In this document: piece after piece, positions 47,266 through 55,339 of the stretch
Numbering within the stretch: position 1 is the stretch's first letter
Layout of the letters: each line of letters opens with the position of its first letter
Assembly: GCA_947589225.1 (NCBI GenBank)
Contig: CANQBC010000012.1
Span: 1 to 55,339 of the forward strand
DNA from: an uncultured Oscillospiraceae bacterium
Lineage (GTDB): Bacteria > Bacillota > Clostridia > Oscillospirales > Oscillospiraceae
Length of the DNA: 55,339 nt
Direction: 5' to 3'
Notes under the pieces: generated by a model
What the model was told of the DNA's origin: nothing
Database searches by the model: none
Seen by the model: only the letters and a program-made list of their open reading frames with translations
Position numbers and translations under genes: made by a program

Positions 47266-47310
47266 AAAAGGGCCTGAAAACCACCATTTCAGTGATTTTC
47301 AGGCCCTTTT
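47266..47310. terminator. Bidirectional terminator between integrase and tRNA-Ser
   Basis: Perfect 15-bp arms (47266-47280 and 47296-47310) with A/T ends on both sides. Its right edge touches the tRNA CCA end. It can end both the integrase and the tRNA transcripts. Confidence 0.88.
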
Positions 47311-47401
47311 GGCGCGGAAGGAGGGATTTGAACCCTCGCACGCGGTTTAGACGTCTACTCCCTTAGCAGGGGAGCCCCTTCGGCCACTTGGGTACTTCCG
47401 C
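47310..47401 (-). tRNA. tRNA-Ser (GCU)
   Basis: The 7-bp acceptor stem GCGGAAG/CTTCCGC, a long variable arm typical of serine tRNA, TTCAAAT T-loop, and anticodon loop CTGCTAA give anticodon GCU. CCA is encoded (47312-47310). Its 3' end faces the prophage, so it is the probable attachment site. Confidence 0.95.
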
Positions 47402-47514
47402 AATTATTTAATTGAATATAACCTTTCCCGTACCCCTCTCCCGGAGGGGACACAGGGCCGTTCGTTTTTTATATCCACCCTCTCCCCCAAAGGCGTCCGG
47501 CGTGCGGGCGTCTT

Positions 47515-47603
47515 TGGCGGAGAGAGTGGGATTCGAACCCACGGGCGGTTGCCCGCCGACGGTTTTCAAGACCGCTCCGTTATAACCACTTCGGTATCTC
47601 TCC
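47515..47603 (-). tRNA. tRNA-Ser (UGA)
   Basis: Acceptor stem GGAGAGA/TCTCTCC, a long variable arm, TTCGAAT T-loop, and anticodon loop CTTGAAA give anticodon UGA. CCA is encoded. It lies 114 bases upstream of the first tRNA, same strand, possibly cotranscribed. Confidence 0.95.
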
Positions 47604-47694
47604 AAACCGATGCCAGAGTATATTAGCACATTCTTTTGGTTTTGTCAATCGAATATGCGGATATTTTTCATGATTTTTTGTGGCATATCTTCAC

Positions 47695-47723
47695 TTGACT
47701 AACATACTAATACGGCCTATAAT
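47695..47723 (+). promoter_or_regulatory. Sigma-A promoter of the his operon
   Basis: TTGACT (47695-47700) and TATAAT (47718-47723) are 17 apart. The start would be near 47730, leaving about 24 bases of leader, too short for a T-box or attenuator. Confidence 0.87.
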
Positions 47724-47753
47724 ATTAAAAATACCTGCAATCGAGGGATTTTT

Positions 47754-48845
47754 ATGGCATCGACCCAGTTTTCCTCCATCACCGGCGGGGTTTTCTCAAA
47801 GCTTGAAAACCTGTGGACGGGCCGGGGTTACACGCGCTACCGGGTGAACCGGTTTGAGGAGTACGACCTGTACGCCAAAAACCGCACCTTCATTACCGGA
47901 AGTTCCATCCTCACCTTCACCGACACCGACGGCCGGCTGATGGCGCTGAAGCCCGACATCACCCTGTCCGTTATTAAAAACACGCCCAATTCCGACGCTC
48001 TCCGCAAGCTCTACTACTGCGAAAGCGTCTATCGGGCGGCGGACATAAGCTCCGGTTTTTCGGAGATTCAGCAGGCGGGTCTTGAGTGTATCGGCGGCCT
48101 GGGGCTTTTTGACGTATGCGAAGTCATTTCCTTGGCCGCCCGCAGTCTCGCCGCCCTGTCGCAAAGGTACATCCTGGACATCTCCCATCTGGGGCTTCTG
48201 AGCGGTTTTTTGGAGGACGCGGGGGTGGACGTCTCCCGGCGTCTTGAGCTTCTGCGGCTGGCTGAGGGGAAAAATTCCCACGAAGCCGCGGCGATTCTGG
48301 GACGCGCCGGCGTCTCTCCGGCGGTTTCCGCCACATTTGACGCCATGATCCATCTTCGCGCGCCCCTGGAGGACGGGGTGGCAAGGCTCTCCGTCCTGCC
48401 CCTTGGCGAGCATGCCGCGGCCGCCCTTTCTGAGCTTGCCCGCATTGCCCGTGCGCTTCGAGGCACCGGGAGTATCTACCTTGATCTCTCCCTTCGCTCC
48501 GACGAGCGCTACTATGAAGGGGTCGTAATGCGGGGTTACATACCCGGCGTCCCCTCCGCGGTGCTGTCCGGGGGGCGGTACGACGGGTTGATGCGCCGGC
48601 TTCACAGGGACGCCGGGGCCATGGGCTTTGCCATCTATTTGAATCTTCTTGAGCGTCTCATGCCCGAGCCGGAGGCCCTGGACGCGGACGTGCTCCTTCT
48701 CCATGACGGTGCGGATCCCGAGGGGCTGACGCGGGCCGTCGCCGGCCTTGAGAAGGACGGCCTTCGGGTGCGCGTCGACCGGGCCGTGCCGGAGGGCTTC
48801 CGGTACGGAAAACTGATGAACTACTCGGGAGGTGAGCTTAAGTGA
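47754..48845 (+). CDS. hisZ: ATP phosphoribosyltransferase regulatory subunit HisZ
   Basis: 363 residues, a HisRS-like protein without aminoacylation role. Class II synthetase motifs remain: LKPDITLSVIKN (motif 2-like region TLSV), YYCESVYRAAD, EIQQAGLECIGG, and motif 3-like LSGGRYDGLMRR. HisZ pairs with the short HisG to start histidine synthesis and bring feedback control. GAGGG precedes the ATG. The stop overlaps hisG by 4 bases. Confidence 0.92.
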   Translation: MASTQFSSITGGVFSKLENLWTGRGYTRYRVNRFEEYDLYAKNRTFITGSSILTFTDTDGRLMALKPDITLSVIKNTPNSDALRKLYYCESVYRAADISSGFSEIQQAGLECIGGLGLFDVCEVISLAARSLAALSQRYILDISHLGLLSGFLEDAGVDVSRRLELLRLAEGKNSHEAAAILGRAGVSPAVSATFDAMIHLRAPLEDGVARLSVLPLGEHAAAALSELARIARALRGTGSIYLDLSLRSDERYYEGVVMRGYIPGVPSAVLSGGRYDGLMRRLHRDAGAMGFAIYLNLLERLMPEPEALDADVLLLHDGADPEGLTRAVAGLEKDGLRVRVDRAVPEGFRYGKLMNYSGGELK

Positions 48846-49480
48846 GTGACTTTCTCAACGTGGCGCTTCCCAAGGGACGCTTGGGGGACAAGGTGTACGC
48901 CCTCTTTGAGAAGGCCGGCTACGGCTGCGACGAGATCGCCGATCCCGGGCGCAAGCTCGTTTTTGAATCCCCCGAACACGGCGTGCGGTATTTCTACGTC
49001 AAACCCTCCGACGTGGCCATCTACGTGGAGCGCGGCGCGGCGGACATCGGCGCGGCCGGCAAGGACATTCTCCTTGAGTATACTCCCGAGGTTTACGAGC
49101 TTCTCGACTTTGGGATCGGCCGGTGCAGGATGTGTGTATGCGGCCGTCCCGGCTTCCGGGACGACCCCAACAGGACGTTGAGGGTGGCCACCAAATTTAC
49201 GAAGATTGCCCGGGACTACTACGCGGGCCTCGGGCGGAGTATCGACATGATCCATTTAAACGGCTCCATCGAGCTTGCGCCCATTCTCGGCCTCTCCGAC
49301 GTCATCGTGGACATCGTGGAGACGGGCGCGACGCTCCGGGAAAACGGGCTTGGCGTCCTTTCGGAGGTCTGTGACATCTCCGCCCGTCTCATTGCCAACA
49401 AGGTCAGTTACAAGTTTAAATACGACGCCGTGACGGCTCTCGCCGCGCGGCTTCGTGGAACGATCGAGGTACAAAAATGA
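48842..49480 (+). CDS. hisG: ATP phosphoribosyltransferase catalytic subunit, short form
   Basis: 212 residues; start GTG overlapping the hisZ stop. It joins ATP and PRPP to form phosphoribosyl-ATP, the first step. Key parts are NVALPKGRLGDKVYALFEKAG, ADIGAAGKDIL and the PRPP loop IVDIVETGATLRENGL. The C-terminal regulatory domain of the long form is absent, which is why HisZ is needed. The hisG-hisD junction is ATGA. Confidence 0.95.
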   Translation: MSDFLNVALPKGRLGDKVYALFEKAGYGCDEIADPGRKLVFESPEHGVRYFYVKPSDVAIYVERGAADIGAAGKDILLEYTPEVYELLDFGIGRCRMCVCGRPGFRDDPNRTLRVATKFTKIARDYYAGLGRSIDMIHLNGSIELAPILGLSDVIVDIVETGATLRENGLGVLSEVCDISARLIANKVSYKFKYDAVTALAARLRGTIEVQK

Positions 49481-50757
49481 TAAAGCTTATGACGCTGGGC
49501 CAGGTGCCCGAAAGCGAGATCTTCTCCCGCGCGGAGGATCGGTGCGACGTGTCCGGCCCCGTGGCCGAGATCATAAAAAACGTCCGGGAGCGCGGCGACG
49601 AGGCCCTGCGCGAGTACGCGGACAAATTTGACGGCGGCGCGCCGGAGCGCCTTGAGGTCACGGCGGAGGAGTTCGACGCGGCCATCGCCTCGCTGGATCC
49701 CCGCTTTGTTGAGATCCTGCGGGACGCGGCGGAGAATATCCGTCTCTTTCACGAAAAGCAGCTGCGGGAGGGTTATTCGATTCGGCCCCGTGACGGTGTG
49801 ATCCTGGGCCAGCGGGTACACCCCCTGGAGAAGGTGGGCCTCTACGTCCCCGCCGGAACCGCCGCCCTGCCCTCCAGCGTCCTCATGAGCGCGGTGCCCG
49901 CGAAGATCGCCGGCTGCGGGGAGATCGTGGTGGTCACCCCCGCCAGGGGCGGCGTTGTGGCGCCCCAGATCCTTGCCGCGGCGAAGATCGGCGGGGTCGA
50001 CCGGGTCTTTAAGACCGGCGGCGCCCAGGCGGTGGCCGCCCTGGCCTACGGCACGGAGAGCGTGCCGCGGGTGGACAAGATCGTGGGCCCCGGAAACGCC
50101 TATGTGGCCGAGGCCAAGAGGCAGGTGTTCGGGACGGTGGCCATCGACATGATTGCGGGGCCCAGCGAGATCCTCATTCTGGCAGACCGCACGGCCGACC
50201 CAGAGTTTGTGGCGTCGGACCTTCTCTCCCAGGCGGAGCACGATAAAAACGCCTCCGCGGTGCTGGTCACCGACTGTGAGGAGCTGGCCGTTGCCGTACA
50301 GGCGGAGCTGGAGCGGCAGATCCCCCTGCTGTCACGCCGGGAGATTGCCCGCGCGTCCATCGACCGCAACGGGAAGATCATTGTCACCGACGACCTGGGC
50401 AAGGCCGTGGAGGTGGCCAACCGCATCGCCCCGGAGCATATGGAGATCTATACCGAGTCTCCCATGTCCTATCTTGACAGGATCACCAACGCCGGAAGCG
50501 TCTTTGTGGGCGGCGCCACGCCCGAGCCCGTGGGCGACTACTACGCCGGGTGCAACCACACCCTCCCCACCGGCGGCACGGCGCGCTTCTCCTCGCCGCT
50601 GAGCGTGGACGACTTTGTGAAGAAGTCCCAGTACATGTGCTACGAGCCCTCCGCCCTTCTCCGAGAGGGCGCGGACATCGCGTATTTTGCCCACATGGAG
50701 GGGCTTGACGGCCACGCCAAAAGCGTGGAGCGGCGGTGCGCCAGGTGGAGCCGATGA
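49477..50757 (+). CDS. hisD: Histidinol dehydrogenase
   Basis: 426 residues. It oxidises histidinol to histidine in two NAD steps, with zinc. Motifs are [17 protein letters not shown], the [19 protein letters not shown] signature (about residues 195-215), QAEHDKNA (zinc), IAPEHMEIY with the catalytic Glu-His, and [15 protein letters not shown]. Length is typical. ATGA coupling to hisC. Confidence 0.96.
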   Translation: MIKLMTLGQVPESEIFSRAEDRCDVSGPVAEIIKNVRERGDEALREYADKFDGGAPERLEVTAEEFDAAIASLDPRFVEILRDAAENIRLFHEKQLREGYSIRPRDGVILGQRVHPLEKVGLYVPAGTAALPSSVLMSAVPAKIAGCGEIVVVTPARGGVVAPQILAAAKIGGVDRVFKTGGAQAVAALAYGTESVPRVDKIVGPGNAYVAEAKRQVFGTVAIDMIAGPSEILILADRTADPEFVASDLLSQAEHDKNASAVLVTDCEELAVAVQAELERQIPLLSRREIARASIDRNGKIIVTDDLGKAVEVANRIAPEHMEIYTESPMSYLDRITNAGSVFVGGATPEPVGDYYAGCNHTLPTGGTARFSSPLSVDDFVKKSQYMCYEPSALLREGADIAYFAHMEGLDGHAKSVERRCARWSR

Positions 50758-51809
50758 GCGTCTACCGTTCCTCCCGGTTTTCGAGACTTGAACCCTATGT
50801 CCCCGGGGAGCAGCCCCGGGAGAGGAAATATATCAAGCTCAACACCAACGAGTCCCCCTATCCCCCCTCCCCCGCCGTGCTTCAGGCCGTGCGGCGTGCC
50901 TCCGAGACCCTGAACCTCTACTGCGACCCCACGGCGCTGCGGCTGCGGCAGGCGGCGGCAAAGGTCTACGGCGTGGAACCGGAGTCGATCCTGCCGGTCA
51001 ACGGCTCGGACGAGATCCTGAATTTCGCCGTGATGGCCTTCTGTGACGGCCGCATCCCCATCGCCTGCCCGGAGATCACCTACGGCTTCTACCCGGTGCT
51101 GGCCGCCCTTCACGGCGTCAGGCTCCGCCAGGTTCCCTTGCGGGCCGGCTTTACCGTCGATCATCGGGACTATTTGTGCCAGAACTGCACCGTGATGATC
51201 GCCAACCCCAACGCCCCGACGGGCCTCGCCCTGACGCTCCCTCAAATCGAGGAGATCGTTCGGTCAAACGGGAAAAACGTGGTGGTCATCGACGAGGCGT
51301 ATGTGGACTTCGGCGCGGAGAGCGCCGTGGCGCTCACGAAAAAATACGACAATCTCCTGGTGACCCGCACGTTCTCCAAGTCCCACTCTCTGGCGGGGGC
51401 GCGCCTCGGCTTCGGCATCGCGGATCCCGGACTTATCGCCGACCTTGCCGCCATTAAAGACTCCACAAACCCCTACAACGTAAACGCCATGACCCAGGCG
51501 GCGGGGATCGCCGCCCTTGAGGACAACGGGTATTACATGGAAAACTGCCGGAAGGTCGCCGCGACCCGCGCCTGGGCATCGGAGGAGCTGAGGGCCCTGG
51601 GCTTCGAGCTCACCGATTCCAGCTCCAACTTCCTCTTCGCCCGCCACCCGGCCATCCCCGGCGAGGAGCTGTATGAAAAGCTCCGGGAGCGGGGGATCCT
51701 GGTGCGCCACTTCTCCACGCCGTCCATCGGCGACTACGACCGGATCACCGTGGGCGCGCCCGAAGAGATGCGGGCGCTGATCGGGGCCGTCCGGGAGATA
51801 CTGGCCTAA
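50754..51809 (+). CDS. hisC: Histidinol-phosphate aminotransferase
   Basis: 351 residues from ATG 50754, which overlaps the hisD stop. Fold-type I PLP enzyme: KLNTNESPYPPSP at the start, NGSDEILN, NPNAPTGLALT, VIDEAYVDFG, the PLP lysine in TRTFSKSHSLAGARLGFG (about residue 213), and ending RHFSTPSIGDYDRITVG. It moves the amino group from glutamate to imidazoleacetol phosphate. Confidence 0.95.
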   Translation: MSVYRSSRFSRLEPYVPGEQPRERKYIKLNTNESPYPPSPAVLQAVRRASETLNLYCDPTALRLRQAAAKVYGVEPESILPVNGSDEILNFAVMAFCDGRIPIACPEITYGFYPVLAALHGVRLRQVPLRAGFTVDHRDYLCQNCTVMIANPNAPTGLALTLPQIEEIVRSNGKNVVVIDEAYVDFGAESAVALTKKYDNLLVTRTFSKSHSLAGARLGFGIADPGLIADLAAIKDSTNPYNVNAMTQAAGIAALEDNGYYMENCRKVAATRAWASEELRALGFELTDSSSNFLFARHPAIPGEELYEKLRERGILVRHFSTPSIGDYDRITVGAPEEMRALIGAVREILA

Positions 51810-51857
51810 CCCGGCGGGACGTTTCCCGCGTCAAATCAATCACAGGAGGTACACAAG

Positions 51858-52445
51858 ATGCGCAAGGCTGACATTGATCGCGCGACGGCCGAGACCGACG
51901 TTACACTTTCTGTAAATCTCGACGGCGCGGGTATAAACGACATCTCCACCGGCGTGGGGTTTCTCGACCACATGCTGACGCTTTTTGCCGTCCACGGGCG
52001 GTTCGACCTGACCGTGAAATGCGCCGGGGACACCGCTGTTGACGACCACCACAGCGTGGAGGACGTGGGCATCTGCCTGGGAAGGGCCTTTAAGACCGCC
52101 CTGGGCGACCGGGCGGGCATCGCCCGCTACGCCGACGCGGCCGTCCCCATGGACGAGGCGCTGGTGCTGTGCGCCGTGGACATCTCCGGACGGGGGCATC
52201 TCGGCTATGACCTCCCCGTCCCCGCTCAGAAGATCGGCACGTTTGACACCGAGCTTGTAGAGGAGTTCTTCACGGCCTTCGTGAGGGAGTCCGGCGTCAC
52301 CCTGCACCTTAAATACCTGGCCGGCCGCAACGCGCACCACATCGTGGAGGGGGCTTTCAAGGCGTTCGCCCGCGCCATGCGGCAGGCGGTGAAGGTGGAT
52401 CCGGAGCTTGCCGGGGCCGTCCCCTCGTCGAAAGGCGTGTTGTGA
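51858..52445 (+). CDS. hisB: Imidazoleglycerol-phosphate dehydratase
   Basis: 195 residues, monofunctional form. GVGFLDHMLTLFAVHGRFDL and DDHHSVEDVGICLG are the two-manganese histidine motifs in the first half; GRNAHHIVEGAFKAFARAM repeats the motif in the second. AGGAGG lies 8 bases before ATG. Ends one base before hisH. Confidence 0.96.
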   Translation: MRKADIDRATAETDVTLSVNLDGAGINDISTGVGFLDHMLTLFAVHGRFDLTVKCAGDTAVDDHHSVEDVGICLGRAFKTALGDRAGIARYADAAVPMDEALVLCAVDISGRGHLGYDLPVPAQKIGTFDTELVEEFFTAFVRESGVTLHLKYLAGRNAHHIVEGAFKAFARAMRQAVKVDPELAGAVPSSKGVL

Positions 52446-52446
52446 T

Positions 52447-53055
52447 ATGGTTGTTATCATTGACTACGGCGTGGGGAACCTTTTCTCCCTCAAAAGCTCC
52501 TTTGCCGCCATCGGAGAGGACTGTACGGTTTCCGGCGACCCGGAGGTCATCCGGCGCGCCGACAGGCTTGTGCTCCCCGGCGTCGGCGCGTTCGGGGACG
52601 CGGCGCGAAAGCTCCGGGAATCCGGGCTTTTCGACCTTGTCCGGGACGAGGCGAAGGCCGGCAAGCCGCTTCTGGGCATCTGTCTGGGGATGCAGCTCCT
52701 CTTTGAGAAGAGCTTCGAGTACGGCGAGCATGAGGGCCTGGGCCTCATCCCCGGTGAGGTTGTCCCCATCGCCGGGTGCATCCCCTCCAGGCTGAAGATC
52801 CCCCACATCGGCTGGAACGCCCTCCTGATGCGCGCCCCCTCCCCCCTTTACGAAGGCGTTCCGGACGGCTCCCACGTCTACTTCGTCCACTCCTACCACG
52901 CCGACAGGTGCGGCGAATGCACCACCGCCGTCACCGAATACGGCGGGCTCCTGACGGCGTCCGTCCAGCGGGAGAACGTGGCCGGCTGCCAGTTTCACCC
53001 GGAGAAGAGCGGACAGGTGGGGCTTCGTATCTTGAAAAATTTCGCAAAAATGTGA
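52447..53055 (+). CDS. hisH: Imidazole glycerol phosphate synthase, glutaminase subunit
   Basis: 202 residues from ATG 52447. Class I glutamine amidotransferase: IDYGVGNLFSLKSS, oxyanion region PGVGAFGDAARKL, nucleophile Cys in LLGICLGMQLLF (about residue 80), YFVHSYHA and the His/Glu in CQFHPEKSG. It supplies ammonia to HisF. Confidence 0.95.
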   Translation: MVVIIDYGVGNLFSLKSSFAAIGEDCTVSGDPEVIRRADRLVLPGVGAFGDAARKLRESGLFDLVRDEAKAGKPLLGICLGMQLLFEKSFEYGEHEGLGLIPGEVVPIAGCIPSRLKIPHIGWNALLMRAPSPLYEGVPDGSHVYFVHSYHADRCGECTTAVTEYGGLLTASVQRENVAGCQFHPEKSGQVGLRILKNFAKM

Positions 53056-53070
53056 TTTCGGAGGCGGCAA

Positions 53071-53784
53071 ATGAAACTATTTCCCGCTATTGACCTCTTT
53101 GACGGCAAGGCCGTGCGGCTCCTGCACGGGGACTATGAGAAGATGACCGTCTATTCCGACGACCCCGCCGGGAAGGCGGCGGAATTTCGGGACCGGGGGG
53201 CGGAATATCTCCACGTGGTGGACCTGCAGGGCGCGCGGGACGGTGTGGGGGCGAACCTGGCGGCGGCCTCCGCCGCCGCCCGCGTCCCCGGCCTCCGGGC
53301 CGAGCTGGGCGGGGGCGTCCGCTCCGAGGACGATATAAAACGCGCCCTGGACGCGGGCTTCTTCCGCGTGATCCTGGGGACCTCCGCCCTGGAGGACCCG
53401 GCGTTTCTGCTGCGCATGGTGGAGAAATACGGCGGGCATATCGCCGTGGGCGTGGACGTGCGGGACGGCCGCGTGGCCGTCCGGGGCTGGCTGGAGACCA
53501 GCGGCACGGACTGCTTCGACTTCATCGGCCGCCTTGAGCGGGGCGGCGTCAGCGCCTGCGTCTGTACCGACATCTCAAAGGACGGCGCCATGAGAGGCCC
53601 CAATGTGGACCTCTATCGGTCCCTGCGCGGGCGCTTCACTCTGGACATCGTGGCCTCCGGCGGCGTCTCCTCCCTGGAGGACGTGGCGGCTCTGCGCGAT
53701 ACCGGCGTTCAGGGGGCGGTCATAGGCCGCGCCCTTTACGACGGGTCGTTGAACCTGGCGAAGGCCATCGAGGTGGCGGGATGA
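53071..53784 (+). CDS. hisA: ProFAR isomerase HisA
   Basis: 237 residues, a TIM barrel. PAIDLFDGKAVRLLHGD carries the catalytic Asp near residue 8; LGGGVRSEDDI is the first phosphate loop; TDISKDGAMRGPN has the second catalytic Asp (about 126); VASGGVSSLEDV the second loop. It overlaps hisF by 4 bases. Confidence 0.95.
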   Translation: MKLFPAIDLFDGKAVRLLHGDYEKMTVYSDDPAGKAAEFRDRGAEYLHVVDLQGARDGVGANLAAASAAARVPGLRAELGGGVRSEDDIKRALDAGFFRVILGTSALEDPAFLLRMVEKYGGHIAVGVDVRDGRVAVRGWLETSGTDCFDFIGRLERGGVSACVCTDISKDGAMRGPNVDLYRSLRGRFTLDIVASGGVSSLEDVAALRDTGVQGAVIGRALYDGSLNLAKAIEVAG

Positions 53785-54539
53785 TCACGAAACGAATCAT
53801 CCCCTGCCTGGACGTGCGGGACGGCCGCGTGGTCAAGGGCGTGAATTTTCAGGGCGTCCGGGACGTAAGCTCCCCGGTGGAGCTGGCCCGGACCTACTCC
53901 GCCTCCGGCGCGGACGAGCTGGTCTTTTACGACATCACCGCCTCCGCCGAGGGGCGGCGGCTCTTCACCGGCATCCTCGCCCAGGCCGCCAGCCAGGTCT
54001 TTATCCCCCTGACTGTGGGCGGGGGGATCAACACCCTGGAGGACTTCGACCGGGTACTCAAGTGCGGCGCGGACAAGGTCAGCGTCAACTCCGGGGCCAT
54101 CCGGGACCCCTCCCTCATCGGCCGCGCCGCCCGCCGCTACGGCGACCAGTGCGTGGTGATCTCCGCGGACGTGAAGCGGGTGAACGGCGTTTTCACCGTC
54201 TTTTCCCGGGGCGGGCGGGACAACACCGGCCTTGAGGCGGTGGAGTGGATCCGCCGTTGCGTGGGCGAGGGCGCGGGCGAGGTGGTCCTCAACTCCATCG
54301 ACACCGACGGCGTGCGCGGCGGCTTCGATTTGGAGATGCTGCGCGCCGTGTCCGACGCCGTCTCCGTCCCCGTTATCGCCTCCGGCGGCGCGGGGCGGGT
54401 GGAGGATTTCGTGACGCTCTTCAAGACCCTCCCCAGGGTAGACGCGGGGTTGGCCGCCTCCATCCTCCACTTCGGCGAGGTGACGGTGGCGGATATAAAA
54501 AAAGCCCTCCGGGACGAGGGCATCAACGTAAGGATCTGA
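53781..54539 (+). CDS. hisF: Imidazole glycerol phosphate synthase, cyclase subunit
   Basis: 252 residues, a TIM barrel related to HisA. RIIPCLDVRDGRVVKGVNF has the catalytic Asp near residue 11; TVGGGINTLEDFDRVL; NSIDTDGVRGGFDLEML has the second Asp near residue 130; VIASGGAGRVEDF. It makes IGP and AICAR with ammonia from HisH. Confidence 0.96.
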   Translation: MITKRIIPCLDVRDGRVVKGVNFQGVRDVSSPVELARTYSASGADELVFYDITASAEGRRLFTGILAQAASQVFIPLTVGGGINTLEDFDRVLKCGADKVSVNSGAIRDPSLIGRAARRYGDQCVVISADVKRVNGVFTVFSRGGRDNTGLEAVEWIRRCVGEGAGEVVLNSIDTDGVRGGFDLEMLRAVSDAVSVPVIASGGAGRVEDFVTLFKTLPRVDAGLAASILHFGEVTVADIKKALRDEGINVRI

Positions 54540-54542
54540 GGG

Positions 54543-55199
54543 ATGACCATGCTGAATACGGAAGAATTGAAATTTGACGAAAACGGCCTTATCCCCGCCA
54601 TTGTGGTGGACGCGGAGAGCCGGAAGGTGCTGACGCTGGCCTACATGAACCGGGAGAGCCTTCAAATCTCCATGGAAAAGGGCCTCACCTGCTTCTGGTC
54701 CCGCTCGCGGCAGACGCTCTGGCTCAAGGGCGAGACCAGCGGCCACTACCAGCACATCCGCTCCATCACCGCCGACTGCGACCGGGACGCGCTGGTGGTG
54801 GAGGTGACCAAGGACGGCCCGGCCTGCCACCTGGGGACCGACTCGTGCTTCACTGCCCCCCTCTACGAGGCCGCCGATATGCCGGAGGTCTTTTCCTATG
54901 AGGGCCTCTACGCCCTCTTAGAGGGCCGGAAGGCCGCGCCGAAGGAGGGCAGCTACACAAGCTACCTCTTCGACAAGGGCCTGGACAAGATCCTGAAGAA
55001 GGTGGGCGAGGAGAGCACCGAGGTCATCATCGCCGGGAAAGCCCAGGACAGGGCGGAGACCGTCTACGAGCTCGCCGACCTTGCCTACCACGCCATGGTG
55101 CTGATGGTGGAAATGGGCATCACCCTGGACGACCTCAAAAAGGAGCTGGCCTCCCGCCATGTCATTGACAAGAAGGTCAAACAGGAAAAAATGGTCTGA
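54543..55199 (+). CDS. hisI: Bifunctional phosphoribosyl-AMP cyclohydrolase / phosphoribosyl-ATP pyrophosphatase
   Basis: 218 residues (HisIE fusion); start ATG 54543, with ATG 54549 possible. The cyclohydrolase domain (1-115) has [30 protein letters not shown] and the zinc cysteines in [12 protein letters not shown]. The pyrophosphatase domain (about 120-205) has [19 protein letters not shown], MazG-fold. It carries out steps 2 and 3 of the pathway and closes the operon. Confidence 0.95.
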   Translation: MTMLNTEELKFDENGLIPAIVVDAESRKVLTLAYMNRESLQISMEKGLTCFWSRSRQTLWLKGETSGHYQHIRSITADCDRDALVVEVTKDGPACHLGTDSCFTAPLYEAADMPEVFSYEGLYALLEGRKAAPKEGSYTSYLFDKGLDKILKKVGEESTEVIIAGKAQDRAETVYELADLAYHAMVLMVEMGITLDDLKKELASRHVIDKKVKQEKMV

Positions 55200-55210
55200 T
55201 CCCCCCCATA

Positions 55211-55243
55211 AAAAAAGCGGAAGCCAGCGGCTTCCGCTTTTTT
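55211..55243 (+). terminator. Intrinsic terminator of the his operon
   Basis: A 15-bp perfect stem (55211-55225 with 55229-55243), 3-base loop, A-run on one side and T-run on the other. It may work in both directions. Confidence 0.93.
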
Positions 55244-55265
55244 AACGCCAGTTTATACTAATACT

Positions 55266-55339
55266 AGGGCGTATCTGAAAACAGCAAAAAATATACAGCT
55301 TGCACAAGAAGGGAAGGAATGGTAAAATAAGAGAAAAAG
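55266..55339 (+). mobile_element. Left end of a second copy of the IS5-family element (cut by window end)
   Basis: Bases from about 55266 repeat the terminal sequence of the IS at 9867-9794 (reverse complement), with two or three base changes near 55283. The preceding CTA matches the flank of the first copy. The transposase start would lie beyond the window. Confidence 0.9.

Larger units (their letters stand above)
11831..47310. mobile_element. Prophage with HK97-type head and contractile tail; left end missing
   Basis: From right to left it holds integrase, lysogeny switch, replication and partition genes, packaging, head and tail genes in standard order. The right end abuts the 3' end of a tRNA-Ser gene, a usual attachment point. 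The left end stops inside a tail gene at the ABC ATPase junction with no holin, endolysin or second att site, so the prophage is probably defective or the join is an assembly artefact. Limits are approximate on both sides. Confidence 0.85.

Noticed and set aside
11831-47310. CRISPR array or diversity-generating retroelement
   Set aside because: The repeats seen are dispersed palindromes, short tandem codons or iterons; there are no regular spacer-repeat units, reverse transcriptase or variable-repeat pair.

Overview
The window reads as a GC-rich, low-GC-phylum relative (Firmicutes, class Clostridia, most like Oscillospiraceae). The clues are the S-layer homology (SLH) proteins with a Gram-positive signal peptide, AGGAGG ribosome binding sites, sigma-A promoters, a PBSX/Xkd-type prophage, and a compact his operon using HisZ plus short HisG. 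The genus call is inference.

Layout. (1) 1-6369: two S-layer-type genes face each other across a tyrosine recombinase gene. Each has its own terminator, and the pair is bounded by a perfect 59-bp inverted repeat covering the ribosome binding site and signal-peptide codons. This has the architecture of an invertible S-layer cassette. (2) 6510-8847: an M20 dipeptidase and a YihY/BrkB membrane protein. (3) 8977-9867: a complete IS5-family element with a frameshifted transposase. (4) 9868-about 11830: an AT-rich island cut at both ends, holding the SPASM end of a radical-SAM enzyme, a SipW-like peptidase and most of an ABC ATPase, probably a relic of a modified-peptide (RiPP) locus. (5) about 11830-47310: a large prophage, described below. 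(6) 47310-47603: two tRNA-Ser genes. (7) 47695-55243: hisZGDCBHAF-IE with a sigma-A promoter and a strong terminator. (8) 55266-end: the start of a second copy of the same IS, inverted relative to the first.

The prophage. The late genes run leftward: terminase, HK97-type portal, protease and capsid, then a contractile tail (sheath, tube, frameshifted chaperones, tape measure, baseplate). The left end is missing: the last tail gene is cut at the junction with the ABC ATPase and no lysis genes are visible. Early genes (HTH proteins, initiator with internal iterons, DnaB, ParA, ParB, MazG-like and HUH proteins) also run leftward from a lambda-like divergent switch at 43413-43523. Repressor, exonuclease, a nuclease-like protein, a structured RNA and the integrase run rightward to a tRNA-Ser 3' end.

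The most striking signal is a 17-bp palindrome, GTGCCCAAAATGGGCAC and near variants. I found eight copies, all inside the prophage and none in the flanks. The central copies are spaced 5.3-5.5 kb apart. They sit in intergenic DNA and in coding DNA in more than one reading frame, and one lies in the first codons of parB. The phage repressor has different operators (TGTCA-N7-TGACA), so the palindrome is best explained as a dispersed partition (parS-like) or other genome-wide protein binding site. This is inference and has not been tested. Two probable small RNAs (27748-27814 and 45849-45983), a lambda-like origin inside the initiator gene, and an autoregulated ribbon-helix-helix gene are further points of interest.
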